Shown: positions 1-7,888, counted from the stretch's first letter. The stretch: 19,968 nucleotides of DNA from an uncultured Acetatifactor sp. (GCA_934394665.1 CAKRRS010000049.1:1-19968); one strand, 5' to 3'. Numbers and translations: made by a program. The notes: a model not told the origin generated them from the sequence alone.

Positions 1-1
1 G

Positions 2-76
2 ATCCGGGAGACATTTGGCTTCAAGGGTACTCCCCTCCGGTTTATCATCAGAGAACGAAAGGAAAAAGATCAATAA
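2..76 (+). CDS. der: GTPase Der (EngA), C-terminal 24 residues only (partial)
   Basis: The first bases read as an open frame ending in TAA at 74-76, with the tail IRETFGFKGTPLRFIIRERK followed by EKDQ. The pattern of a Phe-Gly-Phe-x-Gly-Thr-Pro-(I/L)-Arg stretch followed by a basic end is what I know from the KH-like C-terminal domain of Der/EngA, the double-GTPase ribosome assembly factor. Only the tail is in the window, so no GTPase motif can be checked. The stop codon shares one base with the plsY start (TAATG), indicating translational coupling and an operon. The call rests on a short tail and on gene order, since der upstream of plsY-gpsA is common in Clostridia. Confidence 0.75.
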   Translation: MRETFGFKGTPLRFIIRERKEKDQ

Positions 77-759
77 TGGAACGTGTTATCTGTTTATTCA
101 TCGGCTATGTATTCGGACTGTTTCAGACTGCATATTTTTATGGCAAGACAAAGGGAATCGATATCCGTAAGTACGGAAGCGGCAATGCCGGTACCACCAA
201 TGCCTTAAGAGTACTGGGAACAAAGGCGGGACTGATCGTGTTTGCGGGAGACTGTTTAAAATGTATCATCGCCGTATGCATCACCAGAGCCTTATTCAGT
301 ACCGGACATCCGGAGAATATTTATCTGCTGTGTCTGTATACCGGCGCAGGATCCATCATCGGACACAACTTTCCGTTTTATATGGGATTTAAGGGTGGAA
401 AGGGTATTGCTGCCACCGCAGGACTGATCCTGTCTTTCCACCCCTATTTTATCGTGATGGGTGTGGTACTGTTTTTCGGCGCATTTCTGACCACACATTA
501 TGTGTCTCTGGGATCACTGCTGGTATATGCCGGATTTATGATCCAGATGGTAGTCTGCGGACAGATGGGACTGTTCGGCGCCATGCCACAGTCACAGCTG
601 TATGAAATGTATGCAATTACTGCATTTCTTACGGTTATGGCATATTGGAAGCACAGACAGAATATTGTCCGCCTGATCCATGGGAACGAGAGGAAGACCT
701 ATCTGTTCAAGAAAAAGGCTGCAGAAGAGCAGACGGAAATATCCGGGGAGGATAAATAA
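76..759 (+). CDS. plsY: Glycerol-3-phosphate acyltransferase PlsY
   Basis: Integral membrane enzyme that transfers the acyl group from acyl-phosphate to the sn-1 position of glycerol-3-phosphate, the first committed step of phospholipid synthesis in most Gram-positive bacteria. Family motif 1 is visible as GSGNAGTTNA (residues 34-43; the usual form is GSGNxGATN), and motif 2 as HNFPFYMGFKGGKG (97-110). The rest is mostly hydrophobic and compatible with the known multi-helix topology. At 227 residues it is slightly longer than the usual ~200 because of a charged cytosolic tail. It starts in a one-base overlap with der and stops three bases before gpsA. The neighbour makes its substrate, so the pair forms a functional unit. 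Confidence 0.95.
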   Translation: MERVICLFIGYVFGLFQTAYFYGKTKGIDIRKYGSGNAGTTNALRVLGTKAGLIVFAGDCLKCIIAVCITRALFSTGHPENIYLLCLYTGAGSIIGHNFPFYMGFKGGKGIAATAGLILSFHPYFIVMGVVLFFGAFLTTHYVSLGSLLVYAGFMIQMVVCGQMGLFGAMPQSQLYEMYAITAFLTVMAYWKHRQNIVRLIHGNERKTYLFKKKAAEEQTEISGEDK

Positions 760-762
760 GCT

Positions 763-1776
763 ATGGCAAAAGTATGTATTTTGGGCGGCGGAAGCTGGGG
801 CATCGGTCTGTCAGTGGTATTACATAAGAACGGTCATGAAGTAACCGTATGGTCTGCGGTTCCTGCGGAGATTACGATGCTTCAGGAGAAGCATGAGCAC
901 AAGATGCTGCCGGGAGTAAAGCTTCCGGAGGATATGATCTTTACTACAGATGATAAATCTGCGATCGAGGGTAAGGACCTGTTAGTTATGGCAGTGGCAA
1001 GCTCCTACACCAGAAGCACGGCACACCGCATCAGTCCGCTGGTGGCACAGGGACAGAAAATTGTCAGTGTCTCCAAGGGAATCGAGGAGCATACCCTGAT
1101 GACCCAGGCGCAGATCATCGAAGATGAGATTCCTCAGGCACAGGTAGCGGTGCTGTCCGGACCTACCCACGCGGAGGAAGTCAGCCGCGGGATTCCTACA
1201 ACGATCGTAGCGGGTTCTAAGAGCAAAAGCTGCGCGGAATATGTGCAGAATCTTTTCATGAACGAGGTGTTCCGTGTCTATACCAGCCCGGATGTACTGG
1301 GCATTGAACTGGGCGGTGCCCTGAAAAACGTAGTAGCGCTGGCTGCCGGTATTGCCGACGGACTGGGCTACGGAGATAATACGAAGGCAGCACTGATCAC
1401 CAGAGGTATTACCGAGATCGCCAGACTTGGTACTGCCATGGGTGGTAATTTTGAGACCTTCTGCGGTCTGACCGGTATCGGAGATCTGATCGTGACCTGC
1501 GCCAGCATGCATTCCCGTAACCGTCGTGCCGGTATCCTGATCGGGCAGGGCAAAACCTACGAGGAAGCCATGAAGGAAGTACAGATGGTGGTAGAGGGCG
1601 TGTATTCTGCGAAAGCTGCCATGGAACTGTCAAAAAAATATGACGTTCAGCTGCCTATTATCGAGCAGGTAAATGAAGTGCTCTTTGACGGTAAGCCCGC
1701 GGATCAGGCTGTAAAAGAACTGATGCTTCGCGACAAGAAGCTGGAAGTATCCCACCTGCCCTGGCCGGAAGAATAG
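763..1776 (+). CDS. gpsA: NAD(P)H-dependent glycerol-3-phosphate dehydrogenase GpsA
   Basis: Cytosolic enzyme reducing dihydroxyacetone phosphate to sn-glycerol-3-phosphate. The N-terminal Rossmann nucleotide loop is LGGGSWGIG (residues 7-15). SVSKGIE and LSGPTHAEEV follow at about 102-140. The helical substrate domain holds the family signature with the catalytic lysine in GGALKNVVALAAG (Lys188), then GLGYGDNTKAALITRG and GLTGIGDLIVTC. Length of 337 residues is normal. The Shine-Dalgarno GGGGAGG lies in the last codons of plsY, a few bases before the ATG, so translation is probably coupled. Downstream a GC-rich hairpin-like stretch (about 1782-1800) has no T-run, so I do not call it a terminator. 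Confidence 0.96.
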   Translation: MAKVCILGGGSWGIGLSVVLHKNGHEVTVWSAVPAEITMLQEKHEHKMLPGVKLPEDMIFTTDDKSAIEGKDLLVMAVASSYTRSTAHRISPLVAQGQKIVSVSKGIEEHTLMTQAQIIEDEIPQAQVAVLSGPTHAEEVSRGIPTTIVAGSKSKSCAEYVQNLFMNEVFRVYTSPDVLGIELGGALKNVVALAAGIADGLGYGDNTKAALITRGITEIARLGTAMGGNFETFCGLTGIGDLIVTCASMHSRNRRAGILIGQGKTYEEAMKEVQMVVEGVYSAKAAMELSKKYDVQLPIIEQVNEVLFDGKPADQAVKELMLRDKKLEVSHLPWPEE

Positions 1777-1815
1777 ACCCGGAGGCGGCTCCTGCCAGCA
1801 GCAAAATTTTAAGTG

Positions 1816-1844
1816 TTGACAGAAAAACGCAGACTGGCTATAAT
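1816..1844 (+). promoter_or_regulatory. Consensus sigma-A promoter of the tyrS leader
   Basis: A perfect -35 TTGACA (1816-1821) and perfect -10 TATAAT (1839-1844) are separated by 17 bp. Transcription would begin near 1850, just before the T-box leader. A full-consensus core promoter fits a gene controlled mainly by premature termination. Confidence 0.9.
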
Positions 1845-1854
1845 AAGGTCATGT

Positions 1855-2170
1855 TTAGCGCAAACATAGGATAAGAAGAATGCGATGAAGGGAAGAAGTA
1901 CTGTTCCTCCACTTCTGACAGAGAGCAGCCGGTCGGTGAGAGGCGCACAGAAGCAGAGCAGGAATACATCCCGGAGCAGCCGGTGGAAAGAGAAGGATCA
2001 GATGATTTTTATCAGAGGATCCCGAACGAGTAGATCAGGACGGCAGGCACCGATATCGGCCGAAGTATTGATAGATACTTACTGAGCTGTCAGATGTGAG
2101 TCTGGCGGGAACATTAGGTGGTAACACGAGTGATCAAGCTCGTCCTTTTGAAAAGGGGCGGGCTTTTTTA
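1855..2170 (+). promoter_or_regulatory. T-box leader (tyrosine specifier) controlling tyrS
   Basis: An RNA leader that senses uncharged tRNA-Tyr. In Stem I, the specifier loop reads GAA-TAC-ATC with the tyrosine codon TAC at 1965-1967. The distal part shows the usual purine-rich GGTGAGAGG element near 1934-1943. The T-box lies at 2115-2128, with TGGT (2119-2122) complementary to an ACCA acceptor end. The antiterminator can be drawn directly: AGG (2116-2118) pairs with CCT (2144-2146), a 7-base bulge begins TGGT, and ACGAG (2126-2130) pairs with CTCGT (2139-2143). The competing terminator uses 2138-2148 against 2153-2163, followed by six T (2164-2169). The T-box departs from the familiar AGGGTGGNACCGCG, but the pairing is conserved. 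Confidence 0.93.
2138..2169 (+). terminator. T-box-regulated intrinsic terminator before tyrS
   Basis: GCTCGTCCTTT (2138-2148) pairs with the mostly G-rich strand 2153-2163, with a few G-U pairs, around a small TGAA loop, and TTTTTT follows. The 5' strand is the same segment that forms the 3' half of the antiterminator, so the two structures exclude each other. Confidence 0.88.
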
Positions 2171-2244
2171 GTGCCTTTGGAGCCGATTCCCGAAAAATGC
2201 AAAAAGGTATACAGAGTAAAAGAACCCAAAAAGGAGAAGAGAAA

Positions 2245-3465
2245 ATGACAGTATTTGATGAATTAAAAGCAAGAGGACTGTTGGCACAGCTGACAGACGA
2301 AGAAGAAATCAAGGAACTGATCAATAACGGAAAGGCAACTTTCTATATTGGTTTTGACCCTACGGCAGACAGTCTTCATGTAGGACATTTTATGGCGCTG
2401 TGCCTGATGAAGAGAATGCAGATGGCAGGTAATAAGCCTATCGCCCTGATCGGCGGCGGTACCGCTATGATCGGTGACCCTTCCGGCAGAAGCGATATGC
2501 GTACCATGATGACCAAGGAGACCATCCAGCATAACGTTGACTGTTTCAAGAAGCAGATGAGCCGTTTTATTGATTTCAGTGATGGTAAGGCATTGATGGT
2601 CAACAATGCGGACTGGCTGCTGAACCTGAACTATGTGGAATTATTAAGAGATGTGGGAGCACACTTCAGCGTCAACCGTATGCTGACCGCAGAGTGCTAC
2701 AAACAGAGAATGGAGAAGGGCTTAAGCTTCTTAGAGTTCAACTACATGATCATGCAGAGCTTTGACTTCCTGACTTTATACCAGAAATACGGCTGTAACA
2801 TGCAGTTCGGCGGTGACGATCAGTGGAGTAATATGCTGGGTGGTACCGAGCTGATCCGTAGAAAACTGGGCAAGGATGCTTACGCTATGACCATCACATT
2901 GCTTCTGAATTCCGAGGGTAAGAAGATGGGCAAGACCCAGAAGGGTGCCGTATGGCTGGATCCCAACAAGACTACTCCTTTCGAGTTCTATCAGTACTGG
3001 AGAAACGTATCAGACGCAGATGTCCTGAAGTGCCTGCGCATGCTGACCTTCCTGCCTCTGGAGCAGATCGATGAGATGGACAAATGGGAAGGAAGCCAGT
3101 TAAATCAGGCGAAGGAAATTCTAGCATACGAACTGACCAATCTGGTACATGGCGAGGAAGAGGCTAAGAAGGCACAGGAGAGTGCAAGAGCACTGTTCAC
3201 CGGCGGAAATGCCGCAGAAATGCCTACCAGCAAGCTGACAGAGGAGGATTTCACAGAAGGTAAGATTGATATCCTCGGTGTCCTGGTGAAATCCGGATTA
3301 TCAGCATCCCGCAGCGAAGCAAGACGTGCCGTGGAACAGGGCGGTGTCGTTGTCGCTGATGAGAAGGTTACGGATGTAAAGACCACCTATGCGCCGGAAC
3401 AGTTCGATGGAGAAGGATTGGTAGTTCGCAGAGGTAAGAAGAACTTTAAGAGAGTTACGATGTAA
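2245..3465 (+). CDS. tyrS: Tyrosyl-tRNA synthetase
   Basis: Charges tRNA-Tyr with tyrosine in the cytosol. The class I signature is DSLHVGHFM (the HIGH-like HVGH at residues 45-48) after FYIGFDPTA. The tyrosine pocket and tRNA region shows QFGGDDQW (187-194), and the KMSKS loop is KMGKT (227-231). The last ~65 residues ([20 protein letters not shown] onward) form an S4 RNA-binding domain. I chose ATG 2245 because AAGGAG lies 8-10 bases upstream and the protein then has the family length of 406 residues. An in-frame ATG at 2197 would add 16 unrelated residues. Expression depends on the upstream tyrosine T-box, consistent with the product. Confidence 0.97.
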   Translation: MTVFDELKARGLLAQLTDEEEIKELINNGKATFYIGFDPTADSLHVGHFMALCLMKRMQMAGNKPIALIGGGTAMIGDPSGRSDMRTMMTKETIQHNVDCFKKQMSRFIDFSDGKALMVNNADWLLNLNYVELLRDVGAHFSVNRMLTAECYKQRMEKGLSFLEFNYMIMQSFDFLTLYQKYGCNMQFGGDDQWSNMLGGTELIRRKLGKDAYAMTITLLLNSEGKKMGKTQKGAVWLDPNKTTPFEFYQYWRNVSDADVLKCLRMLTFLPLEQIDEMDKWEGSQLNQAKEILAYELTNLVHGEEEAKKAQESARALFTGGNAAEMPTSKLTEEDFTEGKIDILGVLVKSGLSASRSEARRAVEQGGVVVADEKVTDVKTTYAPEQFDGEGLVVRRGKKNFKRVTM

Positions 3466-3569
3466 TAGCGCTGCGGAAAACAAGAGACGACCACATTACG
3501 CATTATATGGAAGTATGTGTGGAAGGTAAGCGTAAGCTGCAATGCGAAAAACATGAAATAAATAAGGGG

Positions 3570-3616
3570 AAGAGAACAGAATTTATCCGTGCATGCGGAA
3601 ACTGTTCTCTTTTTTA
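3570..3616 (+). terminator. Intrinsic terminator after tyrS
   Basis: AAGAGAACAG (3570-3579) is fully complementary to CTGTTCTCTT (3602-3611), with a further T-run to 3615. The loop of about 22 bases itself contains a small CCGTGCATGCGG fold. It lies about 105 bases after the tyrS stop. I see no gene in 3466-3569. Confidence 0.85.
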
Positions 3617-3642
3617 TAGATAACCTATTGTAAGTATGATAT

Positions 3643-3669
3643 CTTTGTGAGTAAACGGCTGTTACAAAG
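3643..3669 (+). promoter_or_regulatory. Spaced inverted repeat upstream of the hydrogenase promoter
   Basis: CTTTGT (3643-3648) and ACAAAG (3664-3669) form 6-bp perfect arms separated by 15 bases, about 30 bp upstream of the -35 element. Position suits a regulator site. The half-sites resemble the TTGT...ACAA ends of Rex boxes, but the full 18-bp Rex spacing is not present, so no regulator is assigned. Confidence 0.3.
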
Positions 3670-3698
3670 TGAAACTATCTCAGTAATCAATATTTTAC

Positions 3699-3727
3699 TT
3701 GCATTTACCGGTACTGTATGGTTTAAT
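3699..3727 (+). promoter_or_regulatory. Candidate sigma-A promoter of the [FeFe] hydrogenase gene
   Basis: TTGCAT (3699-3704) and TTTAAT (3722-3727) are spaced by 17 bp, about 44 bp before the start codon. The ribosome site AAGGCGG lies at 3755-3761. This is the best promoter match between the tyrS terminator and the gene. Confidence 0.55.
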
Positions 3728-3770
3728 ATGGTTAGTGTGTTAAAAAAATATCAAAAGGCGGTAAAATGAT

Positions 3771-5306
3771 ATGGGCAACATGAGAGGGATCGATACACCG
3801 GTCAGACAGCGGAGAAGAAAAGTGTTCAAGGAAGTAGCCAATCTGGCTTATAATTCCAAGAATCTGAAGGATGATATGGAGGCACTGCCTTATAAAATCG
3901 TAGATTACGAAGAGTCTGAATTCTGGGAGAGCGTTTACCGTGACAGAGCGATCATCCGTGAACGTATCCGTCTGGCAATGGGTATGAGCTTACGTCCGGA
4001 AAACCGTGAGCGTCCCGGACATCTGACAGAAGGACTGGAAGAGAGTAATATCGATGAAAAATATTATGAACCGCCTCTGATGCAGGTCATTCCTTCAGCA
4101 TGCAATGCCTGTCCGGAGAACCGTTATGAAGTAACCAGCTCCTGTATGGGCTGTCTGGCACATCCCTGTCAGAGCGTCTGTCCTAAGGGTGCGATTTCCA
4201 TGAAGAACGGGAAATCAGTCATTGATCAGGAGAAATGTATCAAGTGCGGAAAATGCCGTGAAATCTGTCCCTATGATGCTATCTGCCATAAAGAGCGTCC
4301 CTGTAAGGCAGCCTGTGGGATCGGAGCCATTACGTCCGATCATGTGGGAAGAGCTGTGATTGATAATGAAAAGTGTGTCTCCTGTGGTCAGTGTATGGTA
4401 AGCTGCCCCTTCGGTGCGATCGCGGACAAGTCCCAGATTTTCCAGCTGATCCGTGCCATGCAGTCCGGACGTAAGATCATTGCACAGGTTGCTCCCGCGT
4501 TTGCCGGTCAGTTCGGACCGAAGGTGACACCGGAGATGTTCAAGACGGCACTCAAGGAGCTGGGATTTGCCGATGTCTATGAGACTGCACTTGGTGCCGA
4601 CATGGGATGTATGGCGGAAGCAGAACATTATGTGAAGGAAGTCGCAACCGGAAAGCAGCAGTTTGCGCTGACTTCCTGTTGCCCTTCCTGGTCCGTAATG
4701 GCGAAGAACCTGTTCCCGGAGACCATTGATAAGATCAGCAATGAACTGACCCCTATGGTGGCAACAGCACGTCTGATCAAGCAGGAGCATCCGGATGCTT
4801 CCGTGGTATTTATCGGTCCCTGTGCTTCCAAGAAACTGGAAGCCAGCAGACGTACGGTCCGTTCCGATGTGGATTTTGTTATCACGTTTGAAGAATTGAC
4901 CGGTATGTTTGAAGCAAAGGGGATTTTATTGGACGAGATCAAGGCAATGGATGAGATGAAGGATGCCACCGCTGCCGGAAGGGGTTATGGTGTGGCAGGA
5001 GGCGTTGCCAACGCCATCAAAGATTGCATTGAAAAATATTATCCGGGAACCCCTGTGAATATCCAGCATGCAGAGAGCCTGGCAGAGTGTAAGAAGGCAT
5101 TGCTTTTGGCTAAGGCCGGCAGGATGAACGGCTGCCTGATCGAAGGTATGGCATGTCCCGGAGGATGTATTGCCGGTGCCGGAACCAATATTGCGATTCC
5201 CGTTGCCGCAAAGGCTGTAGATAAGTTCAAAAACGAAGCAGAAAAGAAAGTGCCTGACGAGAGCATGAACCAGGAAATGGTAGAACTGGAGAAGAGTAAT
5301 TTATAA
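3771..5306 (+). CDS. Monomeric [FeFe] hydrogenase with N-terminal iron-sulfur domains (group B-like)
   Basis: Probably exchanges electrons of reduced ferredoxin with protons and H2 in the cytosol. The N-terminal ~100 residues carry no motif I recognise. Next comes a Cys-rich block (C111, C114, C125, C128, C133, C137), then two ferredoxin signatures, CIKCGKCREICP (156-167) and CVSCGQCMVSCP (202-213), with extra Cys at 172, 178 and 182 between them. The H-cluster domain has L1 TSCCPSW (301-307), L2 GPCASKKLE (349-357) and L3 EGMACPGGC (458-466). All four H-cluster Cys (C304, C351, C462, C466) and the proton-relay Cys303 are present. L2 starts with Gly, where the best-studied CpI-type enzymes have Met. 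I associate this and the domain layout with group B (CpIII-like) enzymes. No hydE, hydF or hydG maturase is in the window. Confidence 0.9.
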   Translation: MGNMRGIDTPVRQRRRKVFKEVANLAYNSKNLKDDMEALPYKIVDYEESEFWESVYRDRAIIRERIRLAMGMSLRPENRERPGHLTEGLEESNIDEKYYEPPLMQVIPSACNACPENRYEVTSSCMGCLAHPCQSVCPKGAISMKNGKSVIDQEKCIKCGKCREICPYDAICHKERPCKAACGIGAITSDHVGRAVIDNEKCVSCGQCMVSCPFGAIADKSQIFQLIRAMQSGRKIIAQVAPAFAGQFGPKVTPEMFKTALKELGFADVYETALGADMGCMAEAEHYVKEVATGKQQFALTSCCPSWSVMAKNLFPETIDKISNELTPMVATARLIKQEHPDASVVFIGPCASKKLEASRRTVRSDVDFVITFEELTGMFEAKGILLDEIKAMDEMKDATAAGRGYGVAGGVANAIKDCIEKYYPGTPVNIQHAESLAECKKALLLAKAGRMNGCLIEGMACPGGCIAGAGTNIAIPVAAKAVDKFKNEAEKKVPDESMNQEMVELEKSNL

Positions 5307-5340
5307 AAATCGTTGACGGAAATAAATAGGAAGCGGATTC

Positions 5341-5374
5341 AGAAACCATCATTTACTGCGATGGTTTCTTTTTT
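5341..5374 (+). terminator. Intrinsic terminator after the hydrogenase gene
   Basis: AGAAACCATC (5341-5350) pairs perfectly with GATGGTTTCT (5360-5369) around a 9-base loop, followed by five more T. It lies 34 bases past the stop, making the hydrogenase gene monocistronic. Confidence 0.92.
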
Positions 5375-5391
5375 GGCAATAAAATCAGATA

Positions 5392-5420
5392 TTGTTATTT
5401 CGAAAGAAATACTATAGAAT
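5392..5420 (+). promoter_or_regulatory. Candidate sigma-A promoter of the UPF0126 gene
   Basis: TTGTTA (5392-5397) and TAGAAT (5415-5420) are spaced by 17 bp, about 97 bp ahead of the start codon. An AAGGAAAG ribosome site lies about 8 bases before ATG 5517. Confidence 0.55.
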
Positions 5421-5516
5421 AACGTGAGGTAAGTTATAAAATCTGTCAAAGATAAATTCGCAAACAAATCTGTGAAAGCATTTTAAAGATTTATAGTTTT
5501 ACAAGGAAAGAAAGAT

Positions 5517-6176
5517 ATGGTTGAAAGTATGAATATTCAGGACAGTATTATATTTTTTATGGAAATATTGGGAACGATCGCTTTTGCTGCGTCAGGGGCA
5601 ATGGTGGGAATCCGGAAAAAAATGGACATTTTCGGAATCTGTGTACTGGGCGTTGTGACTGCTGTGGGCGGTGGTATGACCAGGGATGTGATTCTGGGAA
5701 AGGTGCCTTCCGCTTTACAGAAACCTGTCTATGTGGCAGTGTCGGTAGCTACGGCACTGGCTATTTTTGTGTTACTCTATATCAAGCAGGATCTTTTAAG
5801 TGGCAGACTCGGAACTTTTTATGATAAATCCATGCTGATCATGGATTCCGTGGGACTCGGTATCTTTACTTCACTGGGGGTAATGTCCGGCATTGATAAC
5901 GGCTATCAGGAGAATACGTTCCTGCTTGTGTTTATCGGAATGCTTACCGGTGTGGGAGGCGGTCTGATGCGTGATATGATGGCAGGAGAAGAACCGTATA
6001 TTTTTGTAAAACATATCTATGCCTGCGCCTCCCTGGTAGGAGGAATCTGCTGTGTCTGGCTGTATCGCGAATGGGGCAGACTGCCTGCGGTATTTATCGC
6101 CGCTTTTGCGGTTATGATGATCCGTTTTCTGGCGGCACATTACCGTTGGAATCTTCCGCATCCGAAAAATAATTGA
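5517..6176 (+). CDS. UPF0126 / TRIC-family membrane protein
   Basis: A 219-residue polytopic membrane protein with about seven hydrophobic segments. It shows the family's internal duplication: GGGMTRDVILG in the first half and GGGLMRDMMAG in the second, each the end of a three-helix repeat. Bacterial members (YadS/YicG-like) belong with the trimeric intracellular cation channels. Some have been proposed to move glycine or cations, but the substrate here cannot be told from sequence. The first ATG has the ribosome site at good distance. A second in-frame ATG is at 5529. It stands alone between the hydrogenase terminator and a gene on the opposite strand, and I see no terminator in the 19 bases after its stop. 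Confidence 0.88.
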   Translation: MVESMNIQDSIIFFMEILGTIAFAASGAMVGIRKKMDIFGICVLGVVTAVGGGMTRDVILGKVPSALQKPVYVAVSVATALAIFVLLYIKQDLLSGRLGTFYDKSMLIMDSVGLGIFTSLGVMSGIDNGYQENTFLLVFIGMLTGVGGGLMRDMMAGEEPYIFVKHIYACASLVGGICCVWLYREWGRLPAVFIAAFAVMMIRFLAAHYRWNLPHPKNN

Positions 6177-6195
6177 TATACGAGGAGAGCAAGGA

Positions 6196-7770
6196 CTATT
6201 TTTTATAAAAAAGAGAATATCCTATATATGTATTCTCGGAGAAACCGGCATCTCGAAGCGTATTGGCATATTCTCCAAATGTATTATTTACAATATAAAA
6301 ATATCCGTCTTCAATTTCTCCAAGATAAGAGCAATGAATGTAATTATTATGAAAATAGAAATTGTCTCCTTTAGAAATAGTAAGCTCATAAGGGGACTCT
6401 AAAGTACTTAATGCGTAATAAACAGCAGGTTCGGCCAACTGCACTCCTTTCGGCCCATATTGCGGATTCTGTTCGATGAATTCCAACGCATCGGTTACCA
6501 GAATATCAAAATGTGTTAAAGGATAAGTTTCCTGTGTATAGGATCCTAAATAGTAATAACGTCCAAAGAGAAGAAAACTGATACTATAAACTAATGCAAG
6601 GAAAAAAGTTGCTCCGGTGAAAAGCACAGGAGTACCCGTTCTCTTTTTTATAAATAAAAGAAAACTGCGCATTCCCCTGGTAATCAGATAAATAATGCCA
6701 AAGTAAATGCACCCGATCCGGTATCCATTAGAAGGAAGATGACAAAATAAAAGAAAAATAATCATCAGCCAGAGCAAGACAAATGTCTGAACATCCCAGA
6801 TTTTTTTACGAAGGGAGAGCATCAGACTATGGCAGGAACTGAGAAAACCAATTAGGCATAACGGAATGGATATCCAGTACAGGTTTGGAAAATGTGGAGA
6901 ACTGCAATACGCAAAATCCGAAAAGGTAAAGATATTGCGAAGCAAATCCTTTAAATAGGAAAAATTAAATGGTCCGAATTCGCTGATTCGGTAACCGTTT
7001 AACTTTACAAAGGTAAAAATCCCCAAAGTAAATCCTTCCAGGTGAAACATATTGATTAATTGTTCCAAAATCAGAGGAAATGCCAAAAGTGCCATAGGAA
7101 CAGCCATACAGAACCAGCCACGAAAGAAAAACTTTTTCTGATAAAGGATGTAACATAATGCAAAGAGAAGAAATAGTGGCATTACAACATAGGATAACAC
7201 GTAAGAATAAAGAACAATGCCACCGGTAATTCCGGCAATTACATAATAAAGTTTTTTCCCATTTTCCAGCGCACAAATAAAGAAATATAAAAAAACTGCA
7301 GATGCGCCAAGCATCAGATAACAATCGATTCCGAGACGCCCCATTAAAACAAGTGCGGGACAGATGGTCAGAAGAATTCCGCATAGTAAAGGATAAAAAT
7401 AGTTTTCGGGAAAGATTTTGCGACAGATTTTCATGCCAAATAGGACGGTCAGACAGGAAAAAATGACGGAAGGAAGCCGGAGAATTCTGATCCCAAAACC
7501 AAAAATACGGAATAATCCGGCGGTAAGGTAGGCGTACAGAATGCTTTGCCCACCACCGTAATTATATAGATACACAGGCCAGGAAGTTTGATAGCGGTCT
7601 ACTCCGTATTGGGAAAGACACCACGCATCGTATGCCATACCGGCCTCATCCAGGTGAAGACCGAAAGGAAGTGTATCCAGACGCCAAAGTCTTGAAATAA
7701 GGCAAAATAACAGTAGCGTACCGGCGGCAATATAATATAATTTTTCGGGAGATATAAATTTTTTTATCAT
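6196..7770 (-). CDS. GT39/ArnT-like membrane glycosyltransferase (GT-C fold)
   Basis: A 524-residue protein with roughly ten to twelve hydrophobic segments and a soluble C-terminal ~110 residues. The first outer loop after helix 1 carries LHLDEAGMAYDAW (residues ~38-50), matching the Asp-Glu motif of GT-C enzymes such as GT39 mannosyltransferases and ArnT. These use polyprenyl-phosphate sugars on the outer membrane face. Acceptor and sugar are unknown. The start is supported by AAGGATG shortly before ATG and by an extended -10 promoter upstream. The gene is visibly more A+T-rich, with longer A and T runs, than plsY, tyrS or gltX, and it faces against its neighbours. Both suggest an accessory gene, possibly acquired by transfer. 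Confidence 0.78.
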   Translation of the reverse strand: MIKKFISPEKLYYIAAGTLLLFCLISRLWRLDTLPFGLHLDEAGMAYDAWCLSQYGVDRYQTSWPVYLYNYGGGQSILYAYLTAGLFRIFGFGIRILRLPSVIFSCLTVLFGMKICRKIFPENYFYPLLCGILLTICPALVLMGRLGIDCYLMLGASAVFLYFFICALENGKKLYYVIAGITGGIVLYSYVLSYVVMPLFLLFALCYILYQKKFFFRGWFCMAVPMALLAFPLILEQLINMFHLEGFTLGIFTFVKLNGYRISEFGPFNFSYLKDLLRNIFTFSDFAYCSSPHFPNLYWISIPLCLIGFLSSCHSLMLSLRKKIWDVQTFVLLWLMIIFLLFCHLPSNGYRIGCIYFGIIYLITRGMRSFLLFIKKRTGTPVLFTGATFFLALVYSISFLLFGRYYYLGSYTQETYPLTHFDILVTDALEFIEQNPQYGPKGVQLAEPAVYYALSTLESPYELTISKGDNFYFHNNYIHCSYLGEIEDGYFYIVNNTFGEYANTLRDAGFSENTYIGYSLFYKK

Positions 7771-7812
7771 GGCAATACATCCTTAAAGGGAATTTTCATA
7801 AAATTTGATTGT

Positions 7813-7821
7813 ATTATAACA
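7813..7821 (-). promoter_or_regulatory. Extended -10 promoter for the membrane glycosyltransferase
   Basis: On the minus strand this reads TGTTATAAT, a perfect TGn-TATAAT extended -10. No good -35 is present 17 bp upstream (TTTTCG), which is tolerable for extended -10 promoters. The start codon lies about 43 bases downstream. Confidence 0.6.
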
Positions 7822-7859
7822 TAGAAAGTCCTGAGCGAAAACATAAGAAATGGAAAATG

Positions 7860-7888
7860 TTGCAGTTTTTGAAAAAAGGCGGTAGAAT
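7860..7888 (+). promoter_or_regulatory. Candidate promoter of gltX
   Basis: TTGCAG (7860-7865) and TAGAAT (7883-7888) are spaced by 17 bp, giving a leader of about 108 bases. I see no T-box or other riboswitch in the leader, unlike tyrS. Confidence 0.45.

Noticed and set aside
1782..1800. GGAGGCGGCTCC hairpin after gpsA as a terminator
   Set aside because: Short stem, and no T-run follows.
1885..2085. Open frame of 66 codons in the tyrS leader
   Set aside because: It lies entirely inside the T-box RNA and has no ribosome site. The structure and specifier explain the sequence.
3507..3623. Small open frame (MEVCVEGKRK..., 38 codons) after tyrS
   Set aside because: No ribosome site, and it runs through the terminator hairpin at 3570-3616.
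3643..3669. Rex operator call for the repeat near the hydrogenase
   Set aside because: Arms are separated by 15 bases, where an 18-bp Rex box requires about 6. Kept only as an unassigned inverted repeat.
4215..4790. Minus-strand open frame of 191 codons within the hydrogenase gene
   Set aside because: Shadow of the hydrogenase coding strand. It has no start context or recognisable motif.
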